Positions 34,186 through 44,284 of a stretch of 64,000 bases of DNA are shown here, one piece after another. Every line of letters begins with the position of its first letter. The stretch's first letter is position 1. The stretch is from positions 38,501 through 102,500 of the forward strand of contig JAFMOC010000762.1 in assembly GCA_019802505.1 (NCBI GenBank), read 5' to 3'. The notes beneath the pieces are model-generated. The model was not told where the DNA came from. It saw nothing but the letters and a program-made list of their open reading frames with translations, and did not search any database. This DNA is from Corydoras sp. C115. Its lineage: Eukaryota > Chordata > Actinopteri > Siluriformes > Callichthyidae. A program made the position numbers and the translations under genes.

Positions 34186-34412
34186 CAGGTCATGCGCGAG
34201 AGCGAGTGGGTGTCCAGCGAGCGCCAGTTTGACGGTCGTCTCCCAGATCTGTGCCTCGTTGGTCCTTCGCGCGGTCACCATGAACTGAATGGGCTTGGAC
34301 ATGTTCAGAACCCCGGGCTCGGCGTAGAGCACACCGTCCGGTCGGACGGCGAATTTGGGGTCACTGCTCTCGAAGACGATCCTCTCGTTCGGGTGGCAGG
34401 TCTGGAACCGGA
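34186..34412 (-). CDS. cdh4: Classical cadherin prodomain exon (exon 3-like), probably cdh4
   Basis: Read on the minus strand this is an open 227-base exon: two bases completing a split codon, then 75 codons. The acceptor is a strong pyrimidine tract ending in ctgcag (34413-34418). The donor is CTG|gtaatg (34184-34186). The peptide starts RFQTCHPNERIVFESSDP and contains FAVRPDGVLYAE and QFMVTARR, followed by IWETTVKLAL. This follows the type I cadherin prodomain pattern: conserved Cys, Y/FESS, DG-V-YA, F-V-A, W---V-L. The prodomain keeps the precursor non-adhesive until furin removes it. There is one N-glycosylation sequon (NMS, residues 36-38). Exon 3 of vertebrate type I cadherins is about 224 bases, so size and phase fit. 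The F-V-TA wording is closer to CDH4 than to CDH2, which has F-IYA in mammals. The next exon is 14.8 kb away at 19193-19387. Cdh2 is the main alternative. Confidence 0.85.
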
Positions 34413-34431
34413 CTGCAGAAGAGGAGGAACA

Positions 34432-34675
34432 GGTGATTAATGAGTGCAGACAACATTCAGGGGTTTTTACATTTCACAACGTTTTTATATCTTCTTCCCC
34501 GATTACCATGAGGGGGCGCCACATACAAAACAAGAAAAGAAAAAAAATCCACAAGACACAGTGTAACACTGGTGCGACCCTCCGACTCATCCGGGTTTGG
34601 GTCCGGCGAGTTGCGACCATTTGGCACGTCTAGAAATGTATTAAAAAACACATGCAGGCACAGGGAGGACATGAC
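34432..34675 (+). repeat. Low-copy repeat adjoining the prodomain exon (pairs with 32709-32912)
   Basis: Same ordered blocks as 32709-32912 with small indels, lying on the intron 2 side of the exon. Confidence 0.85.
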
Positions 34676-35018
34676 TGCGGGGGAGGAGAAACACCTGATC
34701 AGCAGTTTGGAGAGTATTTAAACGCGGGAACGTGTGGATGCCGTTCTCATTTCTATAATGGACCGTAAGGTGGGTGGCTGCAGACGTTCCGCTAACGTGG
34801 TGGAGAACATGTTCTTTTTTTTTTTTTTCAGTAGGCCGTACATCTGGACATCAGTGTAGGACGGCTCATTAATGAAGCGCCATTCAAGTCATGCAGAACC
34901 CAACAGTCTGTACATGAATATGAATCAGCGTGTGTTCGACTGCACCGTGTGGCGCTGCTCTGCCGAGATTATCTTCTTTATCAACAACAGATGGTTCTCC
35001 CACAAACACCTGAGGGAA
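34676..35018. other. Unique sequence of intron 2
   Basis: T-run at 34815-34828; no exon recognised. Confidence 0.4.
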
Positions 35019-35150
35019 GTACAACAGGTCTACTTAGTAAAAACTGAGAGGGAAGGGGGAGGAGCCACCATCCCACCCGTAACCCAATCCCGTTTCAGGT
35101 TCAGCAAACACAATGGGTTAAAATGCGAGATTCAATATTTCAAATTATAT
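35019..35150. repeat. Local duplication unit A, copy 1
   Basis: acaacaggtctacttagtaa, gaagggggaggagccaccat and tcccgtttcaggt recur at 36627-36760. Confidence 0.88.
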
Positions 35151-35183
35151 TAACCAAATTAACCAATATCATCGAATTATATA

Positions 35184-35534
35184 TATTCATTCATTCATTA
35201 TCTTCCACTTTATCCTCTATTAGGGTCGGGGGGGGGTTCCCCATGCCCATCCAGGGGAGAACGTCTCGGGTGCTGGGCAGATAGACCCAGGACAGGGCGC
35301 CAATCCATCGCTGGGCACACACTCACTCACACAGACACACTCTATATGGGGCAATTTTGAGAACTCAATTGATTTGATCCATGTTTTGGGACTGTGGGAG
35401 GAAACCGGAGAACCTGGAGGAAACACACGCAAACACGGGGAGAACATGGAAACTCCACCCAGATGGGGATTCGAACCGGGAATCCCTAGTGCTGAGAGGA
35501 GAACATGCTAAACCACTAATCCACCGTGCCGCCC
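35184..35534 (-). repeat. AFC-like SINE
   Basis: Full length. The head abuts the AT-rich minisatellite (gccgcccaccaaattatatt). Confidence 0.92.
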
Positions 35535-35755
35535 ACCAAATTATATTAACCAAATTATATTAACCAAATTAACCAATTATATTAACCAAGTTATATTAAC
35601 CAAATTATATTAACCAAATTAACCAATTATATTAACCAAATTATATTAACCAAATTAACCAATTATATTAACCAAAATTATATTAACCAAATTAACCAAT
35701 TATATTAACCAAATTATATTAACCAAAATTATATTAACCAAATTATATTAACAGA
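35535..35755. repeat. 14-bp AT-rich minisatellite
   Basis: Repeated attatattaaccaa/attaaccaattata units; shorter versions at 37152-37225 and, inverted, at 43018-43046. Confidence 0.93.
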
Positions 35756-35813
35756 GCTACTGTTTGGCAAAATAAAGGTCTAACTGCGGTGGTAAATAAT
35801 CAGATGACAGGAA

Positions 35814-36155
35814 CATCCATCCATTATCTTATCTTATCTTAGGGTCTCGGGGGGGGGGGGGGGGGTTCCCCATGCCCATCCAGGGGAGAACGTTTCGGGC
35901 GCTGGGCAGATACACCCAGGACAGGGCGCCAATCTATCGCTGGACACACACTCACTCACACAGACACACTCACTATGGGGCAATTTGGAGAACTCAATTG
36001 ACTTGATCCATGTTTTTGGACTGTGGGAGGAAACCGGAGAACCCGGAGGAAACCCACGCAGACACGGGGAGAACATGGAAACTCCACCCAGATGGGGATT
36101 CGAACCGGGAATCCCTAGCGCTGAGAGGAGAACGTACTAACCACTAAGCCACCGA
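35814..36155 (-). repeat. AFC-like SINE
   Basis: Full length, with a G run at 35849-35865; the head is slightly truncated (ccactaagccaccgac). Confidence 0.92.
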
Positions 36156-36179
36156 CAGAGGAACCATTAAAGTAAAAAA

Positions 36180-36626
36180 TGATTTAATAAGATTTGCAAA
36201 TGGAGAAACCAGACAAACCACCTAATGGAGGCGGCTGCAAGCTTCTGAGCTCACGACTGCGCAGCCGCAGTATGCATACGAAAACACACAGCCAATAGAA
36301 AAATAGATAATAAAGTTTCTGTCCAATAAAAATGTGAGAACAGATACTGGAAAAGAGGAAGCAATACCATTTATGGGTTCCAACCCTTCACAACCTGTTT
36401 GCATCTGGACAGGGGAGGTCTGAGGCTTCGACCCTGACCCTTCCTCACCCCGCTCCCAATGCCCCTGCTTTGTGAAATAACATCCACCCCACACATTCCA
36501 TCCCATAATATCGCTTCTCTCATTTCCTTCAAGGTCTAACACTGAAATGGATGAATAAAATATAATACGTGATGCATTTCCACTACAATAAACATCCCGT
36601 CGTCCATCACCAGGATGGTCCTAACA
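36180..36626. other. Unique sequence and local duplication unit B, copy 1
   Basis: 36533-36626 (aaggtctaacactgaaatgg, acgtgatgcatttccactac) recurs at 37553-37650. Confidence 0.8.
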
Positions 36627-36760
36627 ACAACAGGTCTGCTTAGTAAAAACTGAGAGGGAAGGGGGAGGAGCCACCATCCCACCCGTAACCCAATCCCGTT
36701 TCAGGTAGAGCAAACACAATGGGTTAAAATGTGTGATTATTGATGCATTTCAATATTTCA
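36627..36760. repeat. Local duplication unit A, copy 2
   Basis: Matches 35019-35150 (period about 1.6 kb), and both copies lead into a SINE in the same orientation. Confidence 0.88.
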
Positions 36761-36784
36761 AATTATGTTAACCAAATTAACCAA

Positions 36785-37151
36785 TATCACCAAATTATAT
36801 TATTCATTCATTCATTATCTCCTGCTTCATCCTCTATTAGGGTCGCGGTGGGGTTCCCCATGCCCATCCAGGGGAGAACGTCTCGGGCGCTGGGCAGATA
36901 GACCCAGGACAGGGCGCCAATCCATTGCTGGGCACACACTCACTCACACAGACACACTCTATATGGGGCAATTTGGAGAATTCAATTGATTTGATCCATG
37001 TTTTGGGACGGTGGGAGGAAACTGGAGAACCCGGAGGAAACCCACGCAAACACGGGGAGAACATGGAAACTCCACCCAGATGGGGATTCGAACCAGGAAT
37101 CCCTAGTGCTGAGAGGAGAACATGCTAAACCACTAATCCACCGTGCCGCCC
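36785..37151 (-). repeat. AFC-like SINE
   Basis: Full length; head again abuts caccaaattatattaacc. Confidence 0.92.
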
Positions 37152-37231
37152 ACCAAATTATATTAACCAAATTATATTAACCAAATTATATTAACCAAAA
37201 TTATGTTAACCAAATTAACCAATATCACCAA

Positions 37232-37538
37232 ATTATGTTATTCATTCATTCATTCATTCACTCATTATCTCCCGCTTTATCCTCTACTAGGGTCAGGGGG
37301 GGGGGTTCCCCATGCCCATCCAGGGGAGAACGTCTCGGGCTCTTGGTAGATAAACCCAGGACAGGGCGCCAATCCATCGCTGGGCACACACTCACTCACA
37401 CAGACACACTCTATATGGGGCAAATGGAGAATTCAATTGACTTGATCCATGTTTTTGGACTGTGGGAGGAAACCGGAGAACCCGGAGGAAACCCACGCAG
37501 ACACGGGGAGAACATGGAAACTCCACCCAGATGGGGAC
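37232..37538 (-). repeat. AFC-like SINE, head truncated at a duplication junction
   Basis: The body is intact up to acccagatgggga, then jumps to cccttcctcaccccgctc, which belongs to unit B. Confidence 0.9.
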
Positions 37539-37650
37539 CCTTCCTCACCCCGCTCTCAAGGTCTAACACTGAAATGGATGAATAAAATATAATACGTGAT
37601 GCATTTCCACTACAATAAACTTCCCGTCGTCCATCAACAGGTTGGTCCTA
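37539..37650. repeat. Local duplication unit B, copy 2
   Basis: Matches the 36440-36626 region with part deleted. Confidence 0.85.
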
Positions 37651-38019
37651 ACAACAACCCCGGGGATATGTGGATATATGGCCCCTAGTGGCCGAGACGC
37701 GACACTGCTGGTCCAATCCCACGTCCCTGGACATGTCTGATCCACGTGAGCTGCATTCATACAAGAAATGAGAAGTAAGAATGGGGGATGTGTCATTTTA
37801 AATTGCTCATGGAGGAGACAGCAGGTTGTTACTGTCATTCGCTCAATGTGTGAAACGTCGGGGTTTCGGCGCTCAGTGCAGGAACCCGCCGGCGATAATG
37901 GCTAGTGTGTCCGAATACGCGGTAGGCTTCAGGACGCGAGGATAAGATGCGTTTTGCAGCAGCCAATCAAAATACAGTGAAAGTAAACAATGAAAAATAA
38001 TAAGACGTAATAAATAATA
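37651..38019. other. Unique intronic sequence
   Basis: No exon recognised. Confidence 0.4.
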
Positions 38020-38375
38020 ACGGCCCGCACGGTGGTTTAGTGGAGAGAACGTCCGGCTCGAGGTGCTGGGGATTCCCGGTTCGAATCCCCATCTGGGTGG
38101 AGTTTCCATGTCCTCCCCGTGTCCGCGTGGGTTTCCTCCGGGTTCTCCGGTTTCCTCCCACAGTCCAAAAAACATGGATCAAGTCAATTGAGTTCTCCAA
38201 ATTGCCCCATATAGAGTGTGTCTGTGTGAGTGAGTGTGTGCCCAGCGATGGATTGGCGCCCTGTCCTGGGTGTATCTGCCCAGCGCCCGAGACGTTCTCC
38301 CTTGGATGGGCATGGGGAACCCCACCCCCCGCGACCCTAATAGAGAATAAAGCGGAAGATAACGGATGGATGGGA
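38020..38375 (+). repeat. AFC-like SINE
   Basis: Full length variant head (cacggtggtttagtggagag). Confidence 0.92.
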
Positions 38376-38383
38376 AATAATAA

Positions 38384-38545
38384 AGGCCGGCACGGTGGTT
38401 TAGTGGAGAGAACGTCTGGCTCGAAGCGCTGGGAATCAAGGCTCGAACCTGGGTGGAGTTTCCATGTTCTCCCCGTGTCAGTGTGGGTTTCCTCCAGGTT
38501 CTCCGGCTTCCTCCCACAGTCCAAAAAACATGGATTCAATGGATT
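38384..38545 (+). repeat. AFC-like SINE, 5' half
   Basis: Head and first body half, ending after cagtccaaaaaacatggatt. Confidence 0.88.
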
Positions 38546-38800
38546 CAATGTAAATTCATTCATCCATTCATTATGTTCCGCTTTAATACTCTAATACTCA
38601 TACTCTACTTTAATACTCATACTCTATATGGGGCATTTTTGAGCATTCAATTTTCCCTTAATCCATGTTGTTGCACTGTGGGAGGAAAGTGGAGAACCCG
38701 GCGGAAACCCAAATGGTCACAGGGAGAACATGGAAACTCCACCCGGATTAGGATTCGAACCTGGTTCCCCAGCGCTGGGCACTAAGCTACCGCGCCACAT
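38546..38800 (-). repeat. AFC-like SINE, partial, inverted to the previous
   Basis: ccattcattatgttccgctt, a short ctaatactcata duplication, then the body to ccgcgccac. Forms a tail-to-tail pair with 38384-38545. Confidence 0.87.
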
Positions 38801-40150
38801 GGATTCAAGGTAAACTGAATGCTCTAAATTGCCCCATATGTTGTGTGTTTGTGTGATTGTGTGTGCCCAGCCAAAGACTGGCGCCTTGCTGCTTTGTGAC
38901 GATGTACAATTGTAAAAAGCGCTATATTCATTCATTCACTCATTATCTCCCGCTTTATCCTCTATTAGGGTCGCGGGGCCCATTCAGGGGAGAACGTTTC
39001 GGACGCTGGGCAGATACACCCAGGACAGGGCGCCAATCCATCGCTGGGCACGCACTCACCCACACAGACACACCCTATATGGGACAATTTGGAGAACTCA
39101 ATTGACTTGATCCATGTTTTTGGACTGTGGGAGGAAACCGGAGAACCCGGCGGAAACCCACATGGTCACAGGGAGAACAAGGAAACTCCACCCGGATCAG
39201 GATTCGAACCTGGATCCCCAGTGCTGGGCACTAAGCTACCGCGCCACACGGATTCAAGGTAAACTGAATGCTCTAAATTGCCCCATATGTTGTATGTTTG
39301 TGTGAGTGTGGATGCCCAGCCAAAGACTGGCACCTTGCTGCTTTGTGACGATGTACAATTGTAAAAAGCGCCATATTCATTCATTCATTCATTCATTCAT
39401 TCATTATCTCCCGCTTTATCCTCTATTAGGGTTGCGGTGGGGTTCCCCATGCCCATCCAGGGGAGAACATTTCGGACCCTGGGCAGATACACCCAGGACA
39501 GGACGCCAATCCATCGCTGGGCACGCACTCACCCACACAGACACACCCTATATGGGACAATTTGGAGAACTCAATTGACTTGATCCATGTTTTTGGACTG
39601 TGGGAGGAAACCGGAGAACCCGGCGGAAACCCACATGGTCACAGGGAGAACATGGAAACTCCACCCGGATCAGGATTCGAACCTGGTTCCCCAGCGCTGG
39701 GCACTAAGCTACCGCGCCACACGGATTCAAGGTAAACTGAATGCTCTAAATTGCCCCATATGTTGTATGTTTGTGTGAGTGTGGATGCCCAGCCAAAGAC
39801 TGGCACCTTGCTGCTTTGTGACGATGTACAATTGTAAAAAGCGCTATATTCATTCATTCACTCATTATCTCCCGCTTTATCCTCTATTAGGGTTGCGGTG
39901 GGGTTCCCCATGCCCATCCAGGGGAGAACGTTTCGGACGCTGGGCAGATACACCCAGGACAGGGCGCCAATCCATCGCTGGGCACACACTCACTCACACT
40001 CTATATGGGACAATTTGGAGAACTCAATTGACTTGATCCATGTTTTTGGACTGTGGGAGGAAACCGGAGAACCCGGAGGAAACCCACGCGGACACGGGGA
40101 GGACATGGAAACTCCACCCAGATGGGGATTCGACCCTAGGTGCCGCCCTA
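38796..40150 (-). repeat. Three tandem ~450-470-bp units of two joined SINEs
   Basis: Each unit is a short SINE-like piece (ggattcaaggtaaactgaat ... gacgatgtacaattgtaaaa, agcgctatat) followed by a minus AFC-like SINE (38934-39245, 39378-39720, 39851-40150). The landmark ggattcaaggtaaactgaat falls at about 38802, 39250 and 39723. Confidence 0.92.
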
Positions 40151-40189
40151 GGTAAAAAGCGGTATATAAATAAATGATTTAAAGTTGAA

Positions 40190-40833
40190 ACGCCTCTTCA
40201 TGCAGCTCAGTGTTTATGTGAATACTTGTCCAACTTTCATGCTGTAATTATCTGTATATAAAAACCCATTGCAGACTTTATATGTTGGATATAAATACAT
40301 GAAGTGCTTCTGATTCCGAAAGCCAGACGAAAACAGCACCTTATAAGGTCGCAGCTGGCACCTCGCACGGCACCGCGAGTTCACTGAGGGATGTAACGCA
40401 GCACAGATGAGTTAAGTAATTACCCGTCAACTCAGCATATTAAGTCATTCGACACTCAGCGGCTCTAAATGACTGTATAACCGCGCTGCGATCTATTCTG
40501 CATGATCGCAGCCGCAAATAAAAACATATACAGAACCTCCACATGACCCCGGCGGAACGCCGAGGGAACGTTCAGACGCAGTCTCTCAGAGCTGATTACG
40601 TATAGGGCCTATCCCATAATACCGCTGTGCAAATATTTAAACCCTCTAATTAAATAAAACACGACTTGTTTTGTCAGTGAACAGCGCAAATCTTCTGCCT
40701 CGTCGCAAAACACGGGCGCAGCCGTTCGTCGGCTGCCGAGCTGAAGGGATTAAGAAACAAAAAGGCAGCTTCGCCTCAAAACGACTGATTGCAATCGGCG
40801 CCGTTGAAAACGAGGCTAATTTGCTTTAATGTA

Positions 40834-40838
<5 letters not shown>
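40190..40838. other. Unique intronic sequence
   Basis: Repeat-free and AT-balanced, with no coding signal; a candidate conserved element. Confidence 0.35.
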
Positions 40839-40872
<34 letters not shown>

Positions 40873-41016
40873 TAATTACTGCCACCGCCGAGGCCGCGTC
40901 ATTCTCCCGAGCGAGGCGCCGGCGGGGCCGGGCTGCATGTGCGCAAGCATTTGCATTTGAAAAAAAAAAAAAAAAAACAACAACACAAAAAAAAACAACA
41001 AAAAAAGAAAAAAACA
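40839..41016. repeat. Two A-rich runs around a GC-rich spacer
   Basis: A31 at 40839-40869 and an A-rich (aaaacaacaa) run at 40960-41016. Confidence 0.9.
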
Positions 41017-41191
41017 GACAGAGCGAGTGCGCCGCGCCGCCACCGAGGCATGTTGGCATGGGAACGTAAAGTGTTCGGTTTATTATGTTAAAATATATTC
41101 TGGCCTTTCATGAACCGTGTCTCCATTCTTTTAAAACGGCCACAGACTGCAAGGAATAAATTGCAGGCCCATCCGCCTGACGCCAAGTGGA

Positions 41192-41228
41192 GGGGGGGGG
41201 GGGGGGGGTGGAGTGGGGGGGGGGGGGG
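41192..41228. repeat. G-rich run
   Basis: G-run interrupted by tggagt; quadruplex-capable. Confidence 0.9.
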
Positions 41229-41419
41229 CGATGGACATTCTGACCGTGAACTGTCGCATTCCGAGGCCGAGCGTAGAAAATCCAGAAGATTGGCTCCGGA
41301 ACCTTTGATGTTTGTTTGTACTGACCATTAAAACATAAAGGCTCGGTTTACCTCCTGATTGTATTCCTAGACAATTGTACCCCCCCCTTCCTAATTGCCC
41401 CCTCACCAGAGTCCTATCA

Positions 41420-41466
41420 CGGTGGCCCGCCGCTGGGGATCCAGGTTTGAATCCCGATCTGGGTGT
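41420..41466 (+). repeat. SINE head fragment
   Basis: ggggatccaggtttgaatcc followed by cgatctgggtg. Confidence 0.6.
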
Positions 41467-41482
41467 TCGCCACGAATTTAAC

Positions 41483-41817
41483 GAAACTATCCATCCATCC
41501 ATTATCTTCCACTTTATCCTCTATTAGGGTCGCGGTGGGGGTTCCCCATGCCCATCCAGGGAAGAACGTCTCGGGCGCTAGGCAGATACACCCAGGACAG
41601 GGCGCCAATCCATCGCTGGACACACACTCACTCACACAGACACACTCTATATGGGGCAATTTTTGAGAATTCAATTGACTTGATCCATGTTTTTGGACTG
41701 TGGGAGGAAACCGGAGAACCCGGAGGAAACCCACGCGGACACGGGGAGAACGTGGAAACTCCACCCAGATGGGGATTCGAACCGGGAATCCCAAGCGCTG
41801 AGAGGAGAACATGCCGC
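41483..41817 (-). repeat. AFC-like SINE (first tandem unit)
   Basis: Nearly full; the head stops at aacatgccgccctacg. Confidence 0.9.
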
Positions 41818-41879
41818 CCTACGAAACTAATACCACGTTATAAAACATGCAAATCATCATGCGTTTTCTGAAGTTTCCT

Positions 41880-42080
41880 GAGGGCACGGTAGCTCAGTGG
41901 TCAGGGTGTTGGGCTATCAATCTGAAGGTTGTGGGTTCAAATCCCAGGTCCACTGAAGTTACCACTGTGGGTACTTGAGCAAGACCCTTAACCCTCATTG
42001 CTCCAGGGATGTTGTGATGAACCCTGTGCTCACCTTGTACGTCGCTTTGGATAAAAGCGTCCAATAAATGACCAAATGTA
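41880..42080 (+). repeat. tRNA-derived SINE with L2-type tail (copy 1)
   Basis: Head with A box (tagctcagtgg) and B box (gggttcaaatcc), central ttgagcaagacccttaaccc, tail gtcgctttggataaaagcgt then caataaatgaccaaatgta. The tail matches the L2 end at 15.6 kb. Confidence 0.9.
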
Positions 42081-42410
42081 TTCATTCATTCATTATCTTC
42101 CGCTTTATCATCTATTAGGGTCACGGTGGGGTTCCCCATGCCCATCCAGGGGAGAACGTTTCAGGCACTGGGCAGATAGACCCAGGACAGGCGCCAATCC
42201 ATCGCTGGGCACACACTCACTCACTCAGACAGACACACTCTATATGGGGCAATTTGGAGAACTCAATCGACTTGATCCATGTTTTTGGACTGTGGGAGGA
42301 AACCGGAGAACCTGGAGGAAACCCACGCGGACACAGGAAGAACGTGGAAACTCCACCCAGATGGGGATTCGAACCGGGAATCCCTAGTGCTGAGAGGAGA
42401 ACATGCTGCC
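42081..42410 (-). repeat. AFC-like SINE (second tandem unit)
   Basis: Inserted in the tail of the previous SINE, after tgaccaaatgta. Confidence 0.9.
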
Positions 42411-42472
42411 CTACGAAACTAATACCGCGCTATAAAACATGCAAATCATCATGCGTTTTCTGAAGTTTTCTG

Positions 42473-42672
42473 AGGGCGTGTTAGCTCAGTGGTCAGGGTG
42501 TTGGGCTGTCAATCTGAAGTTTGTGGGTTCAAATCCCAGGTCCACTGAAGTTACCAATGTGGGTTCTTGAGCAAGACCCTTAACCCTCATTGCTCCAGGG
42601 GTTCTGTGATGAACCCTGTGCTCACCTTGTAAGTCGCTTTGGATAAAAGCGTCCAATAAATGACCAAATGTA
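42473..42672 (+). repeat. tRNA-derived SINE with L2-type tail (copy 2)
   Basis: Duplicate of 41880-42080, 592 bases away, with the same upstream 60-base stretch (tataaaacatgcaaatcatc). Confidence 0.9.
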
Positions 42673-43285
42673 TTCATTCATTATCTTCCGCTTTATCCTC
42701 TATTAGGGTCGCGGTGGGGTTCCCCATGCCCATCCAGGGGAGAACGTTTCGGGCGCTGGGCAGATAGACCCAGGACAGGGCGCCAATCCATCGCTGGGCA
42801 CACACTCACTCACACATACACACTCTATATGGGGCAATTTGGAGAACTCAATTGACTTGATCCATGTTTTTGGACTGTGGGAGGAAACCGGAGAACCCGG
42901 AGGAAACCCACGCGGACACGGGGAGGACATGGAAACTCCACCCAGATGGGGATTCGAACCGGGAATCCCTAGTGCTGAAAGGAGAACATGCTGACCACTA
43001 AGCCACCGTGCCGCCCGGTTAATATAATTTGGTTAATATAATTTGGTGGGCGGCACGGTGGCTTAGTGGTTTAGCATGTTCTCCTCTCAGCACTAGGGAT
43101 TCCCGGTTCGAATCCCCATCTGGGTGGAGTTTCCATGTTCTCCCCGTGTCTGCATGGGTTTCCTCCGGGTTCTCCGGTTTCCTCCCACGGGGAGGACATG
43201 GAAACTCCACCCAGATGGGGATTCGAACCGGGAATCCCTAGTGCTGAGAGGAGAACATGCTAAACCACTAAGCCACCGTGCCGCC
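42673..43285 (-). repeat. AFC-like SINE with an inverted insert
   Basis: Bounded by tgaccaaatgta at 42661-42672 and 43286-43297. Contains a complete minus copy (to 43017), an inverted piece (43018-43185) and a second minus head (43186-43285). Confidence 0.9.
43049..43285. repeat. Near-perfect palindrome of two SINE heads, 100-bp arms
   Basis: Arms 43049-43148 and 43186-43285 are reverse complements with a single difference (gttctcc versus gtcctcc) by eye; the loop is 37 bases. Each arm carries a complete tRNA-like A/B box pair. Confidence 0.92.
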
Positions 43286-43297
43286 TGACCAAATGTA

Positions 43298-44070
43298 ATG
43301 TAATGTAAATGTAAGTTCGCAGACTCCCTGCCTCGGACTTCCTTAACACATTTGGCCGAAATTGAAATGACAAAGGTGACCCGGGTCTCATTTCATCAAT
43401 ATCTGGCAGCACAAATGTTCCTTTGGGTGGCAATAGCGCCAAGATTCATGGTCATGCGGCGAGACAAAGAAAAATGACAAAGAGAGAAGAACATACACAA
43501 TAAGTGTGATGAATCGTCGTGCACATTTTGGGGGAACAGTGCGAGAGAGTGAGCGAGCGAGAGAGAGAGAGAGAGTGCGAGAACAACTGGTACTGATTCC
43601 ATTCTCACTCTGTTGGATGTGCGTCGCTCAGTATCTCCGTCCGGTTCCGTCCCGCTGCGCCGCCACGCTCACCTGCACTATGAATTAAGTCAGACCGCGG
43701 TTGCCAGCTATTTGCTTTCTCCGCGGGAGCCGAAGGTCAGCGAGCGAGCGGTTAAGAGGGCGACTCTCCGAGGCATTTTCCTCATCCGTGTTCTCCGTGC
43801 TCGTCGTACCAGAACCAATGAGACGCTGTCGGACTTCATTCTGACAAATGCCACGAAGCGCACAGCGGACCGACACGACGCGCTTATAAAGTAATAACAA
43901 ACGCCGGCTCCCGTCCTAATGCGTCTGATGGTTCCATTTGGATTTGTAATGGAACCTTCATTGGTTCTCATTTAAGTCACCCGGACCGAACCCGCACCGG
44001 CCGAAGCCGATCTGCTGCGATGCGACGGATCGTCCTGCCTGAGGTCTGCATCTTCTGCAGGTTTGGGTCT
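43298..44070. other. Unique intronic sequence
   Basis: A (ga)n-rich run at 43549-43575; otherwise no exon or repeat recognised. Confidence 0.4.
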
Positions 44071-44073
44071 GAC

Positions 44074-44093
44074 GGGGGGGGGGGGGGGGGGGG
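44074..44093. repeat. Poly-G run
   Basis: About 20 consecutive G. Confidence 0.9.
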
Positions 44094-44284
44094 TCGGCAC
44101 AGGACGCCCTCCCAGACGCAACCCTCCTGTTAATTGGAAACTGGAACCCTGCACGAGAACTACACCGCCTGATTTACCCATCAGCATGTGAGGTAGAACT
44201 ACAGAACCCTGAAAAACACAACGATGCCCCCAGGAGGACGTGCAGATTTTACCGAGAAAGGCGATGACGCCATAAGGAGCCAAA

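Noticed and set aside
41880..42672. Genuine tRNA genes
   Set aside because: A and B boxes are present but belong to SINE heads with long bodies and LINE-type tails; no complete cloverleaf was established.
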